DNA of 64,000 nucleotides from Bacillota bacterium (GTDB taxonomy: Bacteria; Bacillota_A; Clostridia; Lachnospirales; Lachnospiraceae), in assembly GCA_023443625.1 (NCBI GenBank), contig JAEZTQ010000082.1, positions 1 to 64,000 on the forward strand. The letters are read 5' to 3'. A program made the translations under genes and the position numbers. This document shows positions 9,261 to 17,827 of this stretch, piece after piece; within the stretch, counting starts at the first letter, position 1, and each line of letters opens with the position of its first letter. The notes below the pieces were generated by a model. That model saw nothing but the letters and a program-made list of their open reading frames with translations, was not told the origin of the DNA and ran no database searches.

Positions 9261-12200
9261 ATCATCTTCCATAACCATCGCTGCCTCTGAAATAATATTA
9301 TCTGTTAAGTAAGCTGCTAGCTTAGCCGGACTTTGATAAGTAAATACATCTAATAGCTCGTAATTCTGAAAATATTTCTTCATTTCTTTAGAAAGCAATA
9401 CCACAAGTAAGGAATGACCTCCAAGCTCAAAGAAATCGTGATGTATGCCTACTTTATCTACACCCAGGATAACTTCAAATATCTCACAGATTATCCTCTC
9501 TGCTTCTGTGGTAGGAGCCATATAATCAATTGTAATTCTCGATCCCTTTTCAGGTTCAGGTAAAGCTTTTCTATTAATCTTGCCATTGGGGGTAAAGGGC
9601 ATTTCATCCAGTCTGACAAAATAACTAGGAATCATATAGGCGGTTAGTGTCTTTCCTAATTCTTCTCTTAAAGAGCTAATTTCCAGCTCTTTGTCTGATA
9701 CATAATAAGCACAAAGCTCCTTCTCTGCTGTATTACCAAAGGCAGTCACGGCTACATATTTCATTCCCTCTATGATTGACAGGGCATTTTCAATTTCTCC
9801 AAGCTCCACTCTGTAGCCTCTGATTTTAACCTGATAATCCATTCTTCCCAGGAATTCTATATCTTTATCATAACGGATATATGCCAGGTCTCCTGTTCGG
9901 TAAGCCCTGTCACCGTTAGATAAGGTTATAAATCTTTCTGTAGTGAGATCCTCTGCATTAAAGTACCCTCTTCCTACACCGTCTCCTCCGATACAGAGTT
10001 CGCCTTTGATTCCCACAGGAAGAATATTTCTTTCATCATCAAGGATATAAAATCTGGTATTAGCGATGGGCTTTCCTATGGTAAGATTACTGCCCTTAGC
10101 TGTGACATCTTTCACGGAGGACCAGATGGTTGTTTCCGTGGGTCCATAGACATTGATGATCCTTAAACCTGCATATTCTCGTAAATCCTTTAACAAATCC
10201 TCAGGAAATGCTTCTCCTCCCACCAGTGCCAGCTTTATAGTCTCAAAGGCTTTTCTGAAGTTTTCTCCTTGTAATAGCAGCTTGAATCTGGAGGGAGTTG
10301 ATTGAATTACTTCGATGCCTTCCCTAAGTATAAGATTAGCCACTGCGTCGGAATCCATATCCTCCCTACTTCTGGTCATAGTTACCGTCATTCCCCTAGT
10401 AAGAGGTAGTAGGCTTTCCAGTCCAAAGATATCAAAGGATACAGTGGTTAGGCATATTATTTTACTGTAGCTGGTAATATCTGTGGAAAGCTCCATTCCC
10501 TTGATGAAATTAACAATCTGCCTGTGTTCAATCATTACACCCTTTGGTTTTCCCGTAGAACCAGAGGTATATAATACATAAGCAAGATCCTTACTTTCAT
10601 TGATTACACTAGGATTAAGGCAGCTATTGCTTTCATCCGTACACATAGACATAAGAAGGGTTATTTTTTCTTCAGGCAGCTTATTCTGTAGATTTTCTTC
10701 TGTAAGCACCATTTTTGCCTTACTATGATCTAGCATGTACCCAATTCTTTCTTCTGGATATTCTGGGTCCAAAGGTAGATAGGCTGCACCTGATTTTAAT
10801 ATTCCAAGAATTCCAGCAAAAAGGTTAACACTTCGATCCACTAGGATAGGAATGATATCACCTGGATTTACACCTAAGACTCTAAGCTTATTTGCAATAC
10901 GGTTTGCTCTTTTATTTAGTTCCCTGTAACTTAACTCTTCCTCATTGCATTTTACGGCTATCCTATCCGGTGACGCTGTAACCTGTCTTTCAAAAAGCTC
11001 TGCAAGTGTTGCTCCTTCTTCATAAGGAATCCTCGTATCATTTACCGCCCTTAGAATCTCATGATCGGCGGCCGTCATCATTTGGATATTATTTAGGATA
11101 ACATTTTCATCCTCTGTTATGCTTTCTAATAGTTTGATATAATGTGCGGCAATTCCTTCTGCGCTTTCTTTCCGGTATAGGGCAATACTGTACTCTAGAT
11201 TTAATTTAAAGTTGTCATCATACTCTGTTATATTGAAGGTGATATCAAATTTTGCAGAGACATCCTTGTTCTCTATGATATCTAATTGTGCTTCTTCAGG
11301 TTTTGGCATTTCCTGCTCATTATGTAGAATTAGCATAATGTTAAATAGCTGATTCTGGGATATTCCGCTTTTTACACCCACTGCATCTACCAATTCTTCA
11401 AAGGGATATTCCTGGTTTTCATAGGCCTGCAAACAGTAGTCTTTCATTTCTTCCAGAAAGCTTAGAAATGTTTTATTCTTTTCTGGTCTTCCTCTCATAG
11501 CCAGGGTATTTATGAACATTCCAATCATGCCTTCTGTATCTTTGTGCACTCTGCCACTGATTGGGCTTAGGATTACCATATCTTCCTGCCTGGAATACTT
11601 ACTTATAAGAACCATTGCGCAGGATAATAAAACCATATATTCCGTTGCGCCATATTTTTTAGCCAGAGCTTTTATCTTTCTTCCCAATTCTTTGCCCGTA
11701 TCAAGGGATGCAATCTTGCCTCGGAAGTTTTGCATTTGAGGTCTGGGAAAATCCGTGGGCATATCAAGGACGGGAATATCTTCACCAAACTCCTTCATCC
11801 AGAACTCTTTCTGTGAGGAGAAGTCTCTGGCTAACATCCATTCACTGTAATCTTTATATTGACAGGGAAGGGGCTTTAGCTTTTCACCACTATATATTCT
11901 GTAGAATTCATTGATTACAATGTTAAGGCTTGTTCCATCACTCACAATGTGGTGCATATCAAATAATAAATAGTTTGTATCCCTATCTACAATAAGTTCT
12001 GCACGGAAAAGTGGAGCCTTTGAAAGGACAAAGGGCCTTACAAAATCTTTCATCAGTGCTTCTTCCATATTTTCATTGGAAAGATTCTCAGAGGATATAT
12101 TCCTATATGTAAAATCTACTTTCACGGCTGGAAGAATTGTTTGTACCGGCTTACCATCCATAAGAAGAAATTCTGATCGTAATATCTCATGTCGGTCTAT

Positions 12201-15200
12201 GATTGTCTGTAAGGTAGTTCTTATGGCGTCCACATCTAGAGTTCCATAAATTTTTAAACCAAAGGGTATATTGTAAGCGATTCCTGTGGCATCCATCTGA
12301 CTAATTAAAAAGGTTCTTTGCTGTGGGGAGGACATAGGATAGTAGTCCTTTTCCTCGGTCTTTGGTATTTTTTCATAGTTTTCAGTGTCATAGGAAATTA
12401 ATATGGATAGTTTTTGAACCGTTGAATTTAGAAATACATCATTAATGGTAAATCTTATCCCGGTTTTCTCTTCAAGGGCATTCACCAGTCTTACAGCCTT
12501 AAGAGAATGTCCACCCAGGTCAAAGAAGTCATCGTAAAGTCCGATTTTATTGATACCAAGGATCTCAGCAAAAATTATGCTAATCATTTTCTCTGTTTCA
12601 GTTTCTGGTGCTACATATTCAGTGACTACTCTCTCACCTTTCTCTGGCGCCGGTAAGGCTTTTTTGTTTATCTTACCATTGGGCGTTAAGGGCAAAGAAG
12701 CAAGGGGTACAAAATAGCCAGGTACCATGTAGGGTGGAAGGGTCTTTCCTAATTCATCCTTTATTATCGTCATGTCTATCTCTTCATCAGCCACATAATA
12801 GGCACATAATTCCTTTTCACCAGTCTCTCCAAAGGCGATAACTGCCGCACTTTTTATGCCTGAAAGACCGAGTAAGGTGGTTTCAATTTCTCCCAGCTCT
12901 ATGCGGTAGCCCCGGATTTTAACTTGGTAATCCATTCTTCCAAGGCATTGTGTATCACCATGGGGAAGAAGGTAGGCTAAGTCTCCTGTACGATATACCC
13001 TGTCACCATTTGATAAGGTGATAAATCTTTCTGCAGTTAGATCGTCAGCCTTATAATATCCTCTTCCTACCCCATCTCCTGCGATACAAAGTTCTCCTCT
13101 CATTCCTACAGGAAGGAGGTTCTTGTTATCATCTATAATATAGAATCTGGTGTTGGCAATGGGTTTTCCGATGGTAAGCTGACTTATCCTTGCAGTTACA
13201 TCTTTTACAGAGGACCAGATTGTGGCTTCTGTGGGCCCATAAACATTCATAATCCTTAAGCCTTCATATTCTCGTAATTCCTCTAATAGGTCCTCAGGAA
13301 AAGTCTCGCCACCCACCAGTGCAAGTTTAATAGTTTTCATAGCTTTCTTAAAGCTTTCCCTCTGTAATAAGAGCTTATATCTGGAGGGTGTAGATTGAAT
13401 AACTTGGATTTCATCCCGAATAATTAATGCTGCAACTGAATCAGAATCTAAATCCTCCCTGCTCTTACTCATAGTTACAGTCATTCCCTTGGTAAGGGGC
13501 AGTAGGCTTTCCAGTCCAAATATATCAAAAGATACTGTGGTAAGGCTTATGATATTCTTGTAGTCAGTAATAGCTGTGGCTAATTCCATACCCTTGATAA
13601 AATTCACCACCTGCCTATGTTCAATCATCACACCCTTTGGCTTTCCAGTAGAACCAGAGGTATAAAGTACATATGCCAGGTCATTGCTTTCATTTACATG
13701 GGTAGGGTTATTGCTGTCAATTTCTTCATCCAGACAGACGGACAGGGATATAATTCTACATATCTTTGGAAGCTTTTCTATAAAGCTATCTTCTGTAAGT
13801 ACAAGGTCAGCTTCACTGTGATCTAACATGTACTTAATTCTATCCTGAGGATACTCAGGATCTAAGGGTAGATAAGCTGCCCCGGACTTTAAAATACCAA
13901 GAATTCCAGCAAAGAGATTAACACTTCGATCTCCAAGGATTGGAACTACATCACCACGTCTTACACCAGAAGCTCTAAGGGTATTGGCGATACGGTTTGC
14001 TCTTATATTAAGTTCCTTATAATTAAGCTGCTCCTCTCCACATTTTATAGCAATTGTTTGCGCTGATGATATTACCTGATGTTCAAAAAGTGCAGTAAGG
14101 GTAGCCTTTTCATTATAAGAAATCTTGGTATCATTTACGGATGCAATAATTTCTTTATCCTTTTCTGTTAGAATATTGATTTTCCCAATTTCAAGAGAAT
14201 CATCATATAAAATGGACTTTAGAAATACCATAAGATGTTCTGCGAACTGATCAATGGTTGTCTCTTTAAAGAGGTCACTGCGATATTTCCAATATAAACT
14301 TATTTCTCCTAAGCTTTCTCTTGCCTCAACCAAAAGATCGCACTGAGTCCCCAGACTTTCCTTCTGAAGAAATGACATCTGGATATCACCAAGCATCCCC
14401 TCAGGTGCTTCCTCATTCTGCAGTATAAACATTAGGTCAAACAAAGGATTTCTGGTGATGTCCCAGCGAAGATTAAGTTCCTCAACTAATAAGTCAAAGG
14501 GATATTCCTGATTGCCCAAAGCCCTAATATAGTCTTCCTTTACTTCCTTTAAGAAAGCCTTGTAGGTCTTTGTTTTATCAGGGTAGGCTCTGAGTGCCAG
14601 GGTGTTGACAAACATACCCAGCATATCTTCTGTCTCTCTTTTTGTTCTTCCTGCCACCGGTGTTCCAATTACCAGGTCTTCCTGTCCTGCATATTTGGAA
14701 AACAAACACATAAGGGAACTTAGAAGCACCGTGTATAGGGTATTCCCTGTGGTCAAGGAATACTCCAGGATACTGTTAGAAAGTACCTTATCAATCCTAT
14801 ATAACTTACTTTTTCCTTGGGTACTTATATACTGAGGCCTCGTATAATCCATTGGTAAATCTAAGATAGGTACATCCTCCTTAAATCTATCAAGCCAGTA
14901 ATCCTTTTGAGCCCCAATTTCTCCTTCCCTTTCTGTTCTCATCCACTCACTATAATTCCTATATTGCTGTTTAACCGGAATTAGTTCCTTTTCCCCATAT
15001 AAATCACTTAATTCACGGAATAAGAGATAGATAGACGTACCATCGGAAATTATATGGTGAATATCAAGCATGAAGTATATTTTTTCTCCTGCTTTTACAA
15101 TCTTTGTGCGAAGTAAAGGCAATTGTTCTAGGTTAAAGGGTTTTACAAACTCTTCTGCTAAAGCTTCAAACTCATGATCGCTCTCTTCATATAAGAAATC

Positions 15201-17246
15201 CACCACAGCTTCCTCATGTATCTGTTGCACATATTCACTGCCCCAGTTATGAAAGGTGGTACGCATAATCTCATGGCGCTCTGACAAGTCTACAAGGGCA
15301 GATTTTAGTTTGTCTAAATCAGGCATTTTACTTAGCTGGCAAAATACAGGTATATTATAAGATACACTGTCCCAATTCGCCATGAAGATATGATACATTC
15401 TCTTTTGTAGTGCTGACATGGGGTAATAATCCCTTGCCTCCACCTCTTCTATCTTACTGAACTTGGTAGGCTCAAGGGTCTTGATTAACTCTGCCAGTTC
15501 TGCAGCTGTTTGGTGTTCAAAGATATCGTTGATGGAAATCTTAACATTCATCTCATCTTCAATAGCATTCACCACCCGTCTTGCCAGAAGGCTATCTCCG
15601 CCTATTTCAAAAAATTTATCAGTAACAGCGATTCCCTTTATATTCAGCTTACTTTCAAATATCTCTATCAGTTTTTGTTCGGCAATACTCTCTGCCTTCC
15701 GATATGCAATCTTAGGTTCTTCAAGGTAATCACTTTTCCCTAAATCACTTCTCATTATTTTCTGCATTCGATTTCTGGGAAAGGGATTTTTGCGTATTTT
15801 AAAGCTTTGCAGCTTCTTATAGGCAGGTAACTGTCTATTCACATTATGTATGCTTGTCTTAACCTTGCTCCAAAGGAAATCAATATCATATTCCTTCCAC
15901 TTCCTGTTAAATATTTCAGCTACAATTATGCCATTGGCTTCATATACCTGACTTTCAGAGATGATTTCTTCCCGGTTTAAAAGAGTCTCCAGTTCCTCGG
16001 GAGATATATTCTCTCCGTTACTTAGAATGATTAAATTCTTTATTCTACCTGTAATAAACAGATACCCTTCTTCATCCAGATAGCCTAAATCTCCGGTTTT
16101 CAACCATCCATCGGTAAGGACCTCTTTTGTACTTTCTTCGTCCTTATAATACCCTTTCATGACACATTTACTTCTTGTCCAGATTTCACCGTCAACTATT
16201 TTTACTTCAATTCCAGGTAAAGGTTTACCTACAGAGCCTATTTTAAAATTCTTGTAATTATTGATTGCTATGGAAGGTGAAGCTTCTGTCATGCCATAGC
16301 CTTCGCTTATGACAATACCCCAGTCCCAAAAGGCTTTTATGTATTTGGGATTAAGCTTGGCAGAACCGCAGGACATTCCATATAGGCGGCCGCCAGTAAC
16401 CTCTCTTAATATTTTACTAATTGGAGTACCTGGCATTTGTTGTGATTTTTTCATAACATCATTATAGATTTGCTCGATTAAAGCAGGCACCACTGTTAAA
16501 GTACAGGGTCTGATAATTTTCAAGTCTTCCATTAGACGAGTAATATCCGTATTGAAATATACAGCCATGGCTTCCTGCATCAGGGTTAAGACAAAAACAA
16601 GAAACATTGAATGATGTATGGGTAATATGGCTATAGAGGTGTTACCAATGATTTTAGCAACCTCCTCGGCATCATAATTAGCAGCACTGGCATATGCATT
16701 GGTACAAATATTTTCATTGGTAAGGACTACTGCCTTGCTATGCCCTGTGGTTCCTGAGGTAAATAATATGATTGCATCCTGATCTTGCTTCTGTTCAGGG
16801 AAAAGTACATCATTATTTACTTCTGCCCTTAATAAATTCTGGATGGAGATTGTTTTCTTTATTACCTTTGAGGCATTTGCAATCTCCTCTGCTTTTTCAA
16901 TAAATTCATCATCATAAATAAGAATCTCTACATCCGTTCTGGTAAACAAAGCCTCCATGGTATCATTGGTAAAATTACAATCTGGTATTATAACGGTATT
17001 GGATGTAATTATAGAACCAAAAAGCCCTACCAGACCACTGTAGGATGTCTTTGCGAGTAAAGCTATATGTGTGTTTATTATATTATCTTTTACTAAGTTT
17101 TTAGCTAAATGATAATAATCCTCTTTAAATTCTCCAAACAATTTGCGTTCATATCCATCACTGGTTTTAAAGATAAAGGCTTCCCTGTCAAAGAAATTAT
17201 CGCAGGTTGCATCTACTAATTCTTTAATTGTAGTATAGTACTTCAT
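8154..17246 (-). CDS. Nonribosomal peptide synthetase: acyl-ligase-like A-T, then C-A-T-C-A-T, plus unusual C-terminal domain
   Basis: A single 3030-residue cytoplasmic assembly line. Domains by residue: acyl-CoA/AMP-ligase-like loading domain 1-510 (LFTSGTTGHSKA, TGDLGYLDEEG, SNGENISPEELE); carrier 520-590 (Ser552 in GGDSL); condensation 605-1020 (H730, H731, D735 of HHxxxDG); adenylation 1045-1535 (YTSGSTGKPKG); carrier (Ser1581); condensation 1630-2055 (H1765, H1766, D1770); adenylation 2075-2560; carrier (Ser2612); and a C-terminal domain 2665-3030. There is no thioesterase, reductase or epimerase. The loading domain looks more like fatty-acyl ligases than amino-acid A domains, so an acylated dipeptide is the likely intermediate. 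The start has GAGGG six bases upstream. No phosphopantetheinyl transferase lies in the window. Confidence 0.92.
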   Translation of the reverse strand: MKYYTTIKELVDATCDNFFDREAFIFKTSDGYERKLFGEFKEDYYHLAKNLVKDNIINTHIALLAKTSYSGLVGLFGSIITSNTVIIPDCNFTNDTMEALFTRTDVEILIYDDEFIEKAEEIANASKVIKKTISIQNLLRAEVNNDVLFPEQKQDQDAIILFTSGTTGHSKAVVLTNENICTNAYASAANYDAEEVAKIIGNTSIAILPIHHSMFLVFVLTLMQEAMAVYFNTDITRLMEDLKIIRPCTLTVVPALIEQIYNDVMKKSQQMPGTPISKILREVTGGRLYGMSCGSAKLNPKYIKAFWDWGIVISEGYGMTEASPSIAINNYKNFKIGSVGKPLPGIEVKIVDGEIWTRSKCVMKGYYKDEESTKEVLTDGWLKTGDLGYLDEEGYLFITGRIKNLIILSNGENISPEELETLLNREEIISESQVYEANGIIVAEIFNRKWKEYDIDFLWSKVKTSIHNVNRQLPAYKKLQSFKIRKNPFPRNRMQKIMRSDLGKSDYLEEPKIAYRKAESIAEQKLIEIFESKLNIKGIAVTDKFFEIGGDSLLARRVVNAIEDEMNVKISINDIFEHQTAAELAELIKTLEPTKFSKIEEVEARDYYPMSALQKRMYHIFMANWDSVSYNIPVFCQLSKMPDLDKLKSALVDLSERHEIMRTTFHNWGSEYVQQIHEEAVVDFLYEESDHEFEALAEEFVKPFNLEQLPLLRTKIVKAGEKIYFMLDIHHIISDGTSIYLLFRELSDLYGEKELIPVKQQYRNYSEWMRTEREGEIGAQKDYWLDRFKEDVPILDLPMDYTRPQYISTQGKSKLYRIDKVLSNSILEYSLTTGNTLYTVLLSSLMCLFSKYAGQEDLVIGTPVAGRTKRETEDMLGMFVNTLALRAYPDKTKTYKAFLKEVKEDYIRALGNQEYPFDLLVEELNLRWDITRNPLFDLMFILQNEEAPEGMLGDIQMSFLQKESLGTQCDLLVEARESLGEISLYWKYRSDLFKETTIDQFAEHLMVFLKSILYDDSLEIGKINILTEKDKEIIASVNDTKISYNEKATLTALFEHQVISSAQTIAIKCGEEQLNYKELNIRANRIANTLRASGVRRGDVVPILGDRSVNLFAGILGILKSGAAYLPLDPEYPQDRIKYMLDHSEADLVLTEDSFIEKLPKICRIISLSVCLDEEIDSNNPTHVNESNDLAYVLYTSGSTGKPKGVMIEHRQVVNFIKGMELATAITDYKNIISLTTVSFDIFGLESLLPLTKGMTVTMSKSREDLDSDSVAALIIRDEIQVIQSTPSRYKLLLQRESFKKAMKTIKLALVGGETFPEDLLEELREYEGLRIMNVYGPTEATIWSSVKDVTARISQLTIGKPIANTRFYIIDDNKNLLPVGMRGELCIAGDGVGRGYYKADDLTAERFITLSNGDRVYRTGDLAYLLPHGDTQCLGRMDYQVKIRGYRIELGEIETTLLGLSGIKSAAVIAFGETGEKELCAYYVADEEIDMTIIKDELGKTLPPYMVPGYFVPLASLPLTPNGKINKKALPAPEKGERVVTEYVAPETETEKMISIIFAEILGINKIGLYDDFFDLGGHSLKAVRLVNALEEKTGIRFTINDVFLNSTVQKLSILISYDTENYEKIPKTEEKDYYPMSSPQQRTFLISQMDATGIAYNIPFGLKIYGTLDVDAIRTTLQTIIDRHEILRSEFLLMDGKPVQTILPAVKVDFTYRNISSENLSNENMEEALMKDFVRPFVLSKAPLFRAELIVDRDTNYLLFDMHHIVSDGTSLNIVINEFYRIYSGEKLKPLPCQYKDYSEWMLARDFSSQKEFWMKEFGEDIPVLDMPTDFPRPQMQNFRGKIASLDTGKELGRKIKALAKKYGATEYMVLLSCAMVLISKYSRQEDMVILSPISGRVHKDTEGMIGMFINTLAMRGRPEKNKTFLSFLEEMKDYCLQAYENQEYPFEELVDAVGVKSGISQNQLFNIMLILHNEQEMPKPEEAQLDIIENKDVSAKFDITFNITEYDDNFKLNLEYSIALYRKESAEGIAAHYIKLLESITEDENVILNNIQMMTAADHEILRAVNDTRIPYEEGATLAELFERQVTASPDRIAVKCNEEELSYRELNKRANRIANKLRVLGVNPGDIIPILVDRSVNLFAGILGILKSGAAYLPLDPEYPEERIGYMLDHSKAKMVLTEENLQNKLPEEKITLLMSMCTDESNSCLNPSVINESKDLAYVLYTSGSTGKPKGVMIEHRQIVNFIKGMELSTDITSYSKIICLTTVSFDIFGLESLLPLTRGMTVTMTRSREDMDSDAVANLILREGIEVIQSTPSRFKLLLQGENFRKAFETIKLALVGGEAFPEDLLKDLREYAGLRIINVYGPTETTIWSSVKDVTAKGSNLTIGKPIANTRFYILDDERNILPVGIKGELCIGGDGVGRGYFNAEDLTTERFITLSNGDRAYRTGDLAYIRYDKDIEFLGRMDYQVKIRGYRVELGEIENALSIIEGMKYVAVTAFGNTAEKELCAYYVSDKELEISSLREELGKTLTAYMIPSYFVRLDEMPFTPNGKINRKALPEPEKGSRITIDYMAPTTEAERIICEIFEVILGVDKVGIHHDFFELGGHSLLVVLLSKEMKKYFQNYELLDVFTYQSPAKLAAYLTDNIISEAAMVMEDDYETHYIGEDSRVECWTDTIHKLPVTYPVITSFNHHAHLLSILGAYPHTNDWVMRNYILLYLHKHPTNSFFDFYFPVPNEVKSCEICPWILSQKISSETFTSMNLDILDFLCDMIDNHNYIHMMINYYHVKQCQYYHKEKYYHDVMVHGYDKSRRVFYCSDFIFSQTQKYLFSEIDFDEFAKGFHDALTDERCDYFKGLIYLYQVKPEQSIVYGFNLANVIHSIEHYYDSQIPEYWYLFNNQDDLEPKAFGLNVYDHLGEYILNAVAINQEMMDIRLFNILYDHKRIMNLRIDFLMKQDSDDKKDLYITLGEKYEKLEKSVKEILFSVLDYDMKNDLSITDRAIGKLKEAKVYEKEALHEFLTNYKKNN

Positions 17247-17321
17247 TTATATCCCTCATCCTTTCTTTATTTAATGGTTTAATCCCCTATAATTGTATCT
17301 GTATGAATTATTTACTCAATT

Positions 17322-17420
17322 ACACACTAACAGTACATGCCTTCCCTTTGAGTTAGTTTGTGCCGAGGATTACGCAGGTACAAACTTCTAAGTGTGAAAA
17401 TTGCTTTTTATTTTCACATT
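17322..17420 (+). repeat. Dispersed hairpin repeat, copy 1
   Basis: This copy contains a stem GTTTGTGCC...GGtACAAAC around GAGGATTACGCA. It continues as CTTCTAAGTGTG and ends with a second stem TGTGAAAAT...ATTTTCACA around TGCTTTTT. The same order of blocks is found inverted at 30156-30254 and, in part and amplified, at 52670-52820. It lies between two divergent genes. It is not an open reading frame. Confidence 0.75.
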
Positions 17421-17740
17421 AGCCCTCCTCCCTGTTTTACATAATTATGTATTTTTAACCATAATAACCCGATATAGCTTAAAAATCAACACAAATACCA
17501 TAATATGGTGACATGATACTAGTATATGAATATATCAGTAATATAAGTGGATTCCCAGTCATCTTTTCAGAAGAGGACTCATTACCAAGGCCGAACAAAA
17601 TCACAAGTTATGGAAATACATCCCTGTTTAACTCCTTATCAATAAATATTAACAAAGAAAAGTTTCAATATCTAACTACTTATACTTTTAACTGTAAAAT
17701 ATAGTAAATTTATCCTAAATAGATTTACAATTAATGGGAA

Positions 17741-17778
17741 TTGTGATATGTTAAGTATGCAGGTATATGTATATCTGC
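17741..17778 (+). promoter_or_regulatory. Putative mannanase promoter with overlapping operator palindrome
   Basis: A TTGTGA (17741-17746) stands 17 bases from TATATG (17764-17769), a modest sigma-A-like pair. Over the -10 lies the imperfect palindrome GCAGGTATATGTATATCTGC (17759-17778), in which 16 of 20 positions pair. A site there could let a sugar-responsive repressor control the gene. It does not match the CcpA cre consensus. The regulator is unknown. Confidence 0.35.
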
Positions 17779-17827
17779 GGAATATATAGTGGTAATATCA
17801 AATTAATCATGGGAAAGGAAGATGCAG

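Larger units (their letters stand above)
17247..17827. other. Divergent intergenic region between synthetase and mannanase
   Basis: 581 bp hold the start regions of both divergent genes. Contents: a dispersed hairpin repeat (17322-17420), a promoter/operator-like palindrome before the mannanase (about 17741-17778), and otherwise AT-rich sequence. A 63-codon plus-strand frame at 17513-17704 has no ribosome site and is not called. Confidence 0.5.

Noticed and set aside
17513..17704. 63-codon frame upstream of the mannanase
   Set aside because: No ribosome site, and it sits in a divergent promoter region of strongly AT-rich DNA.
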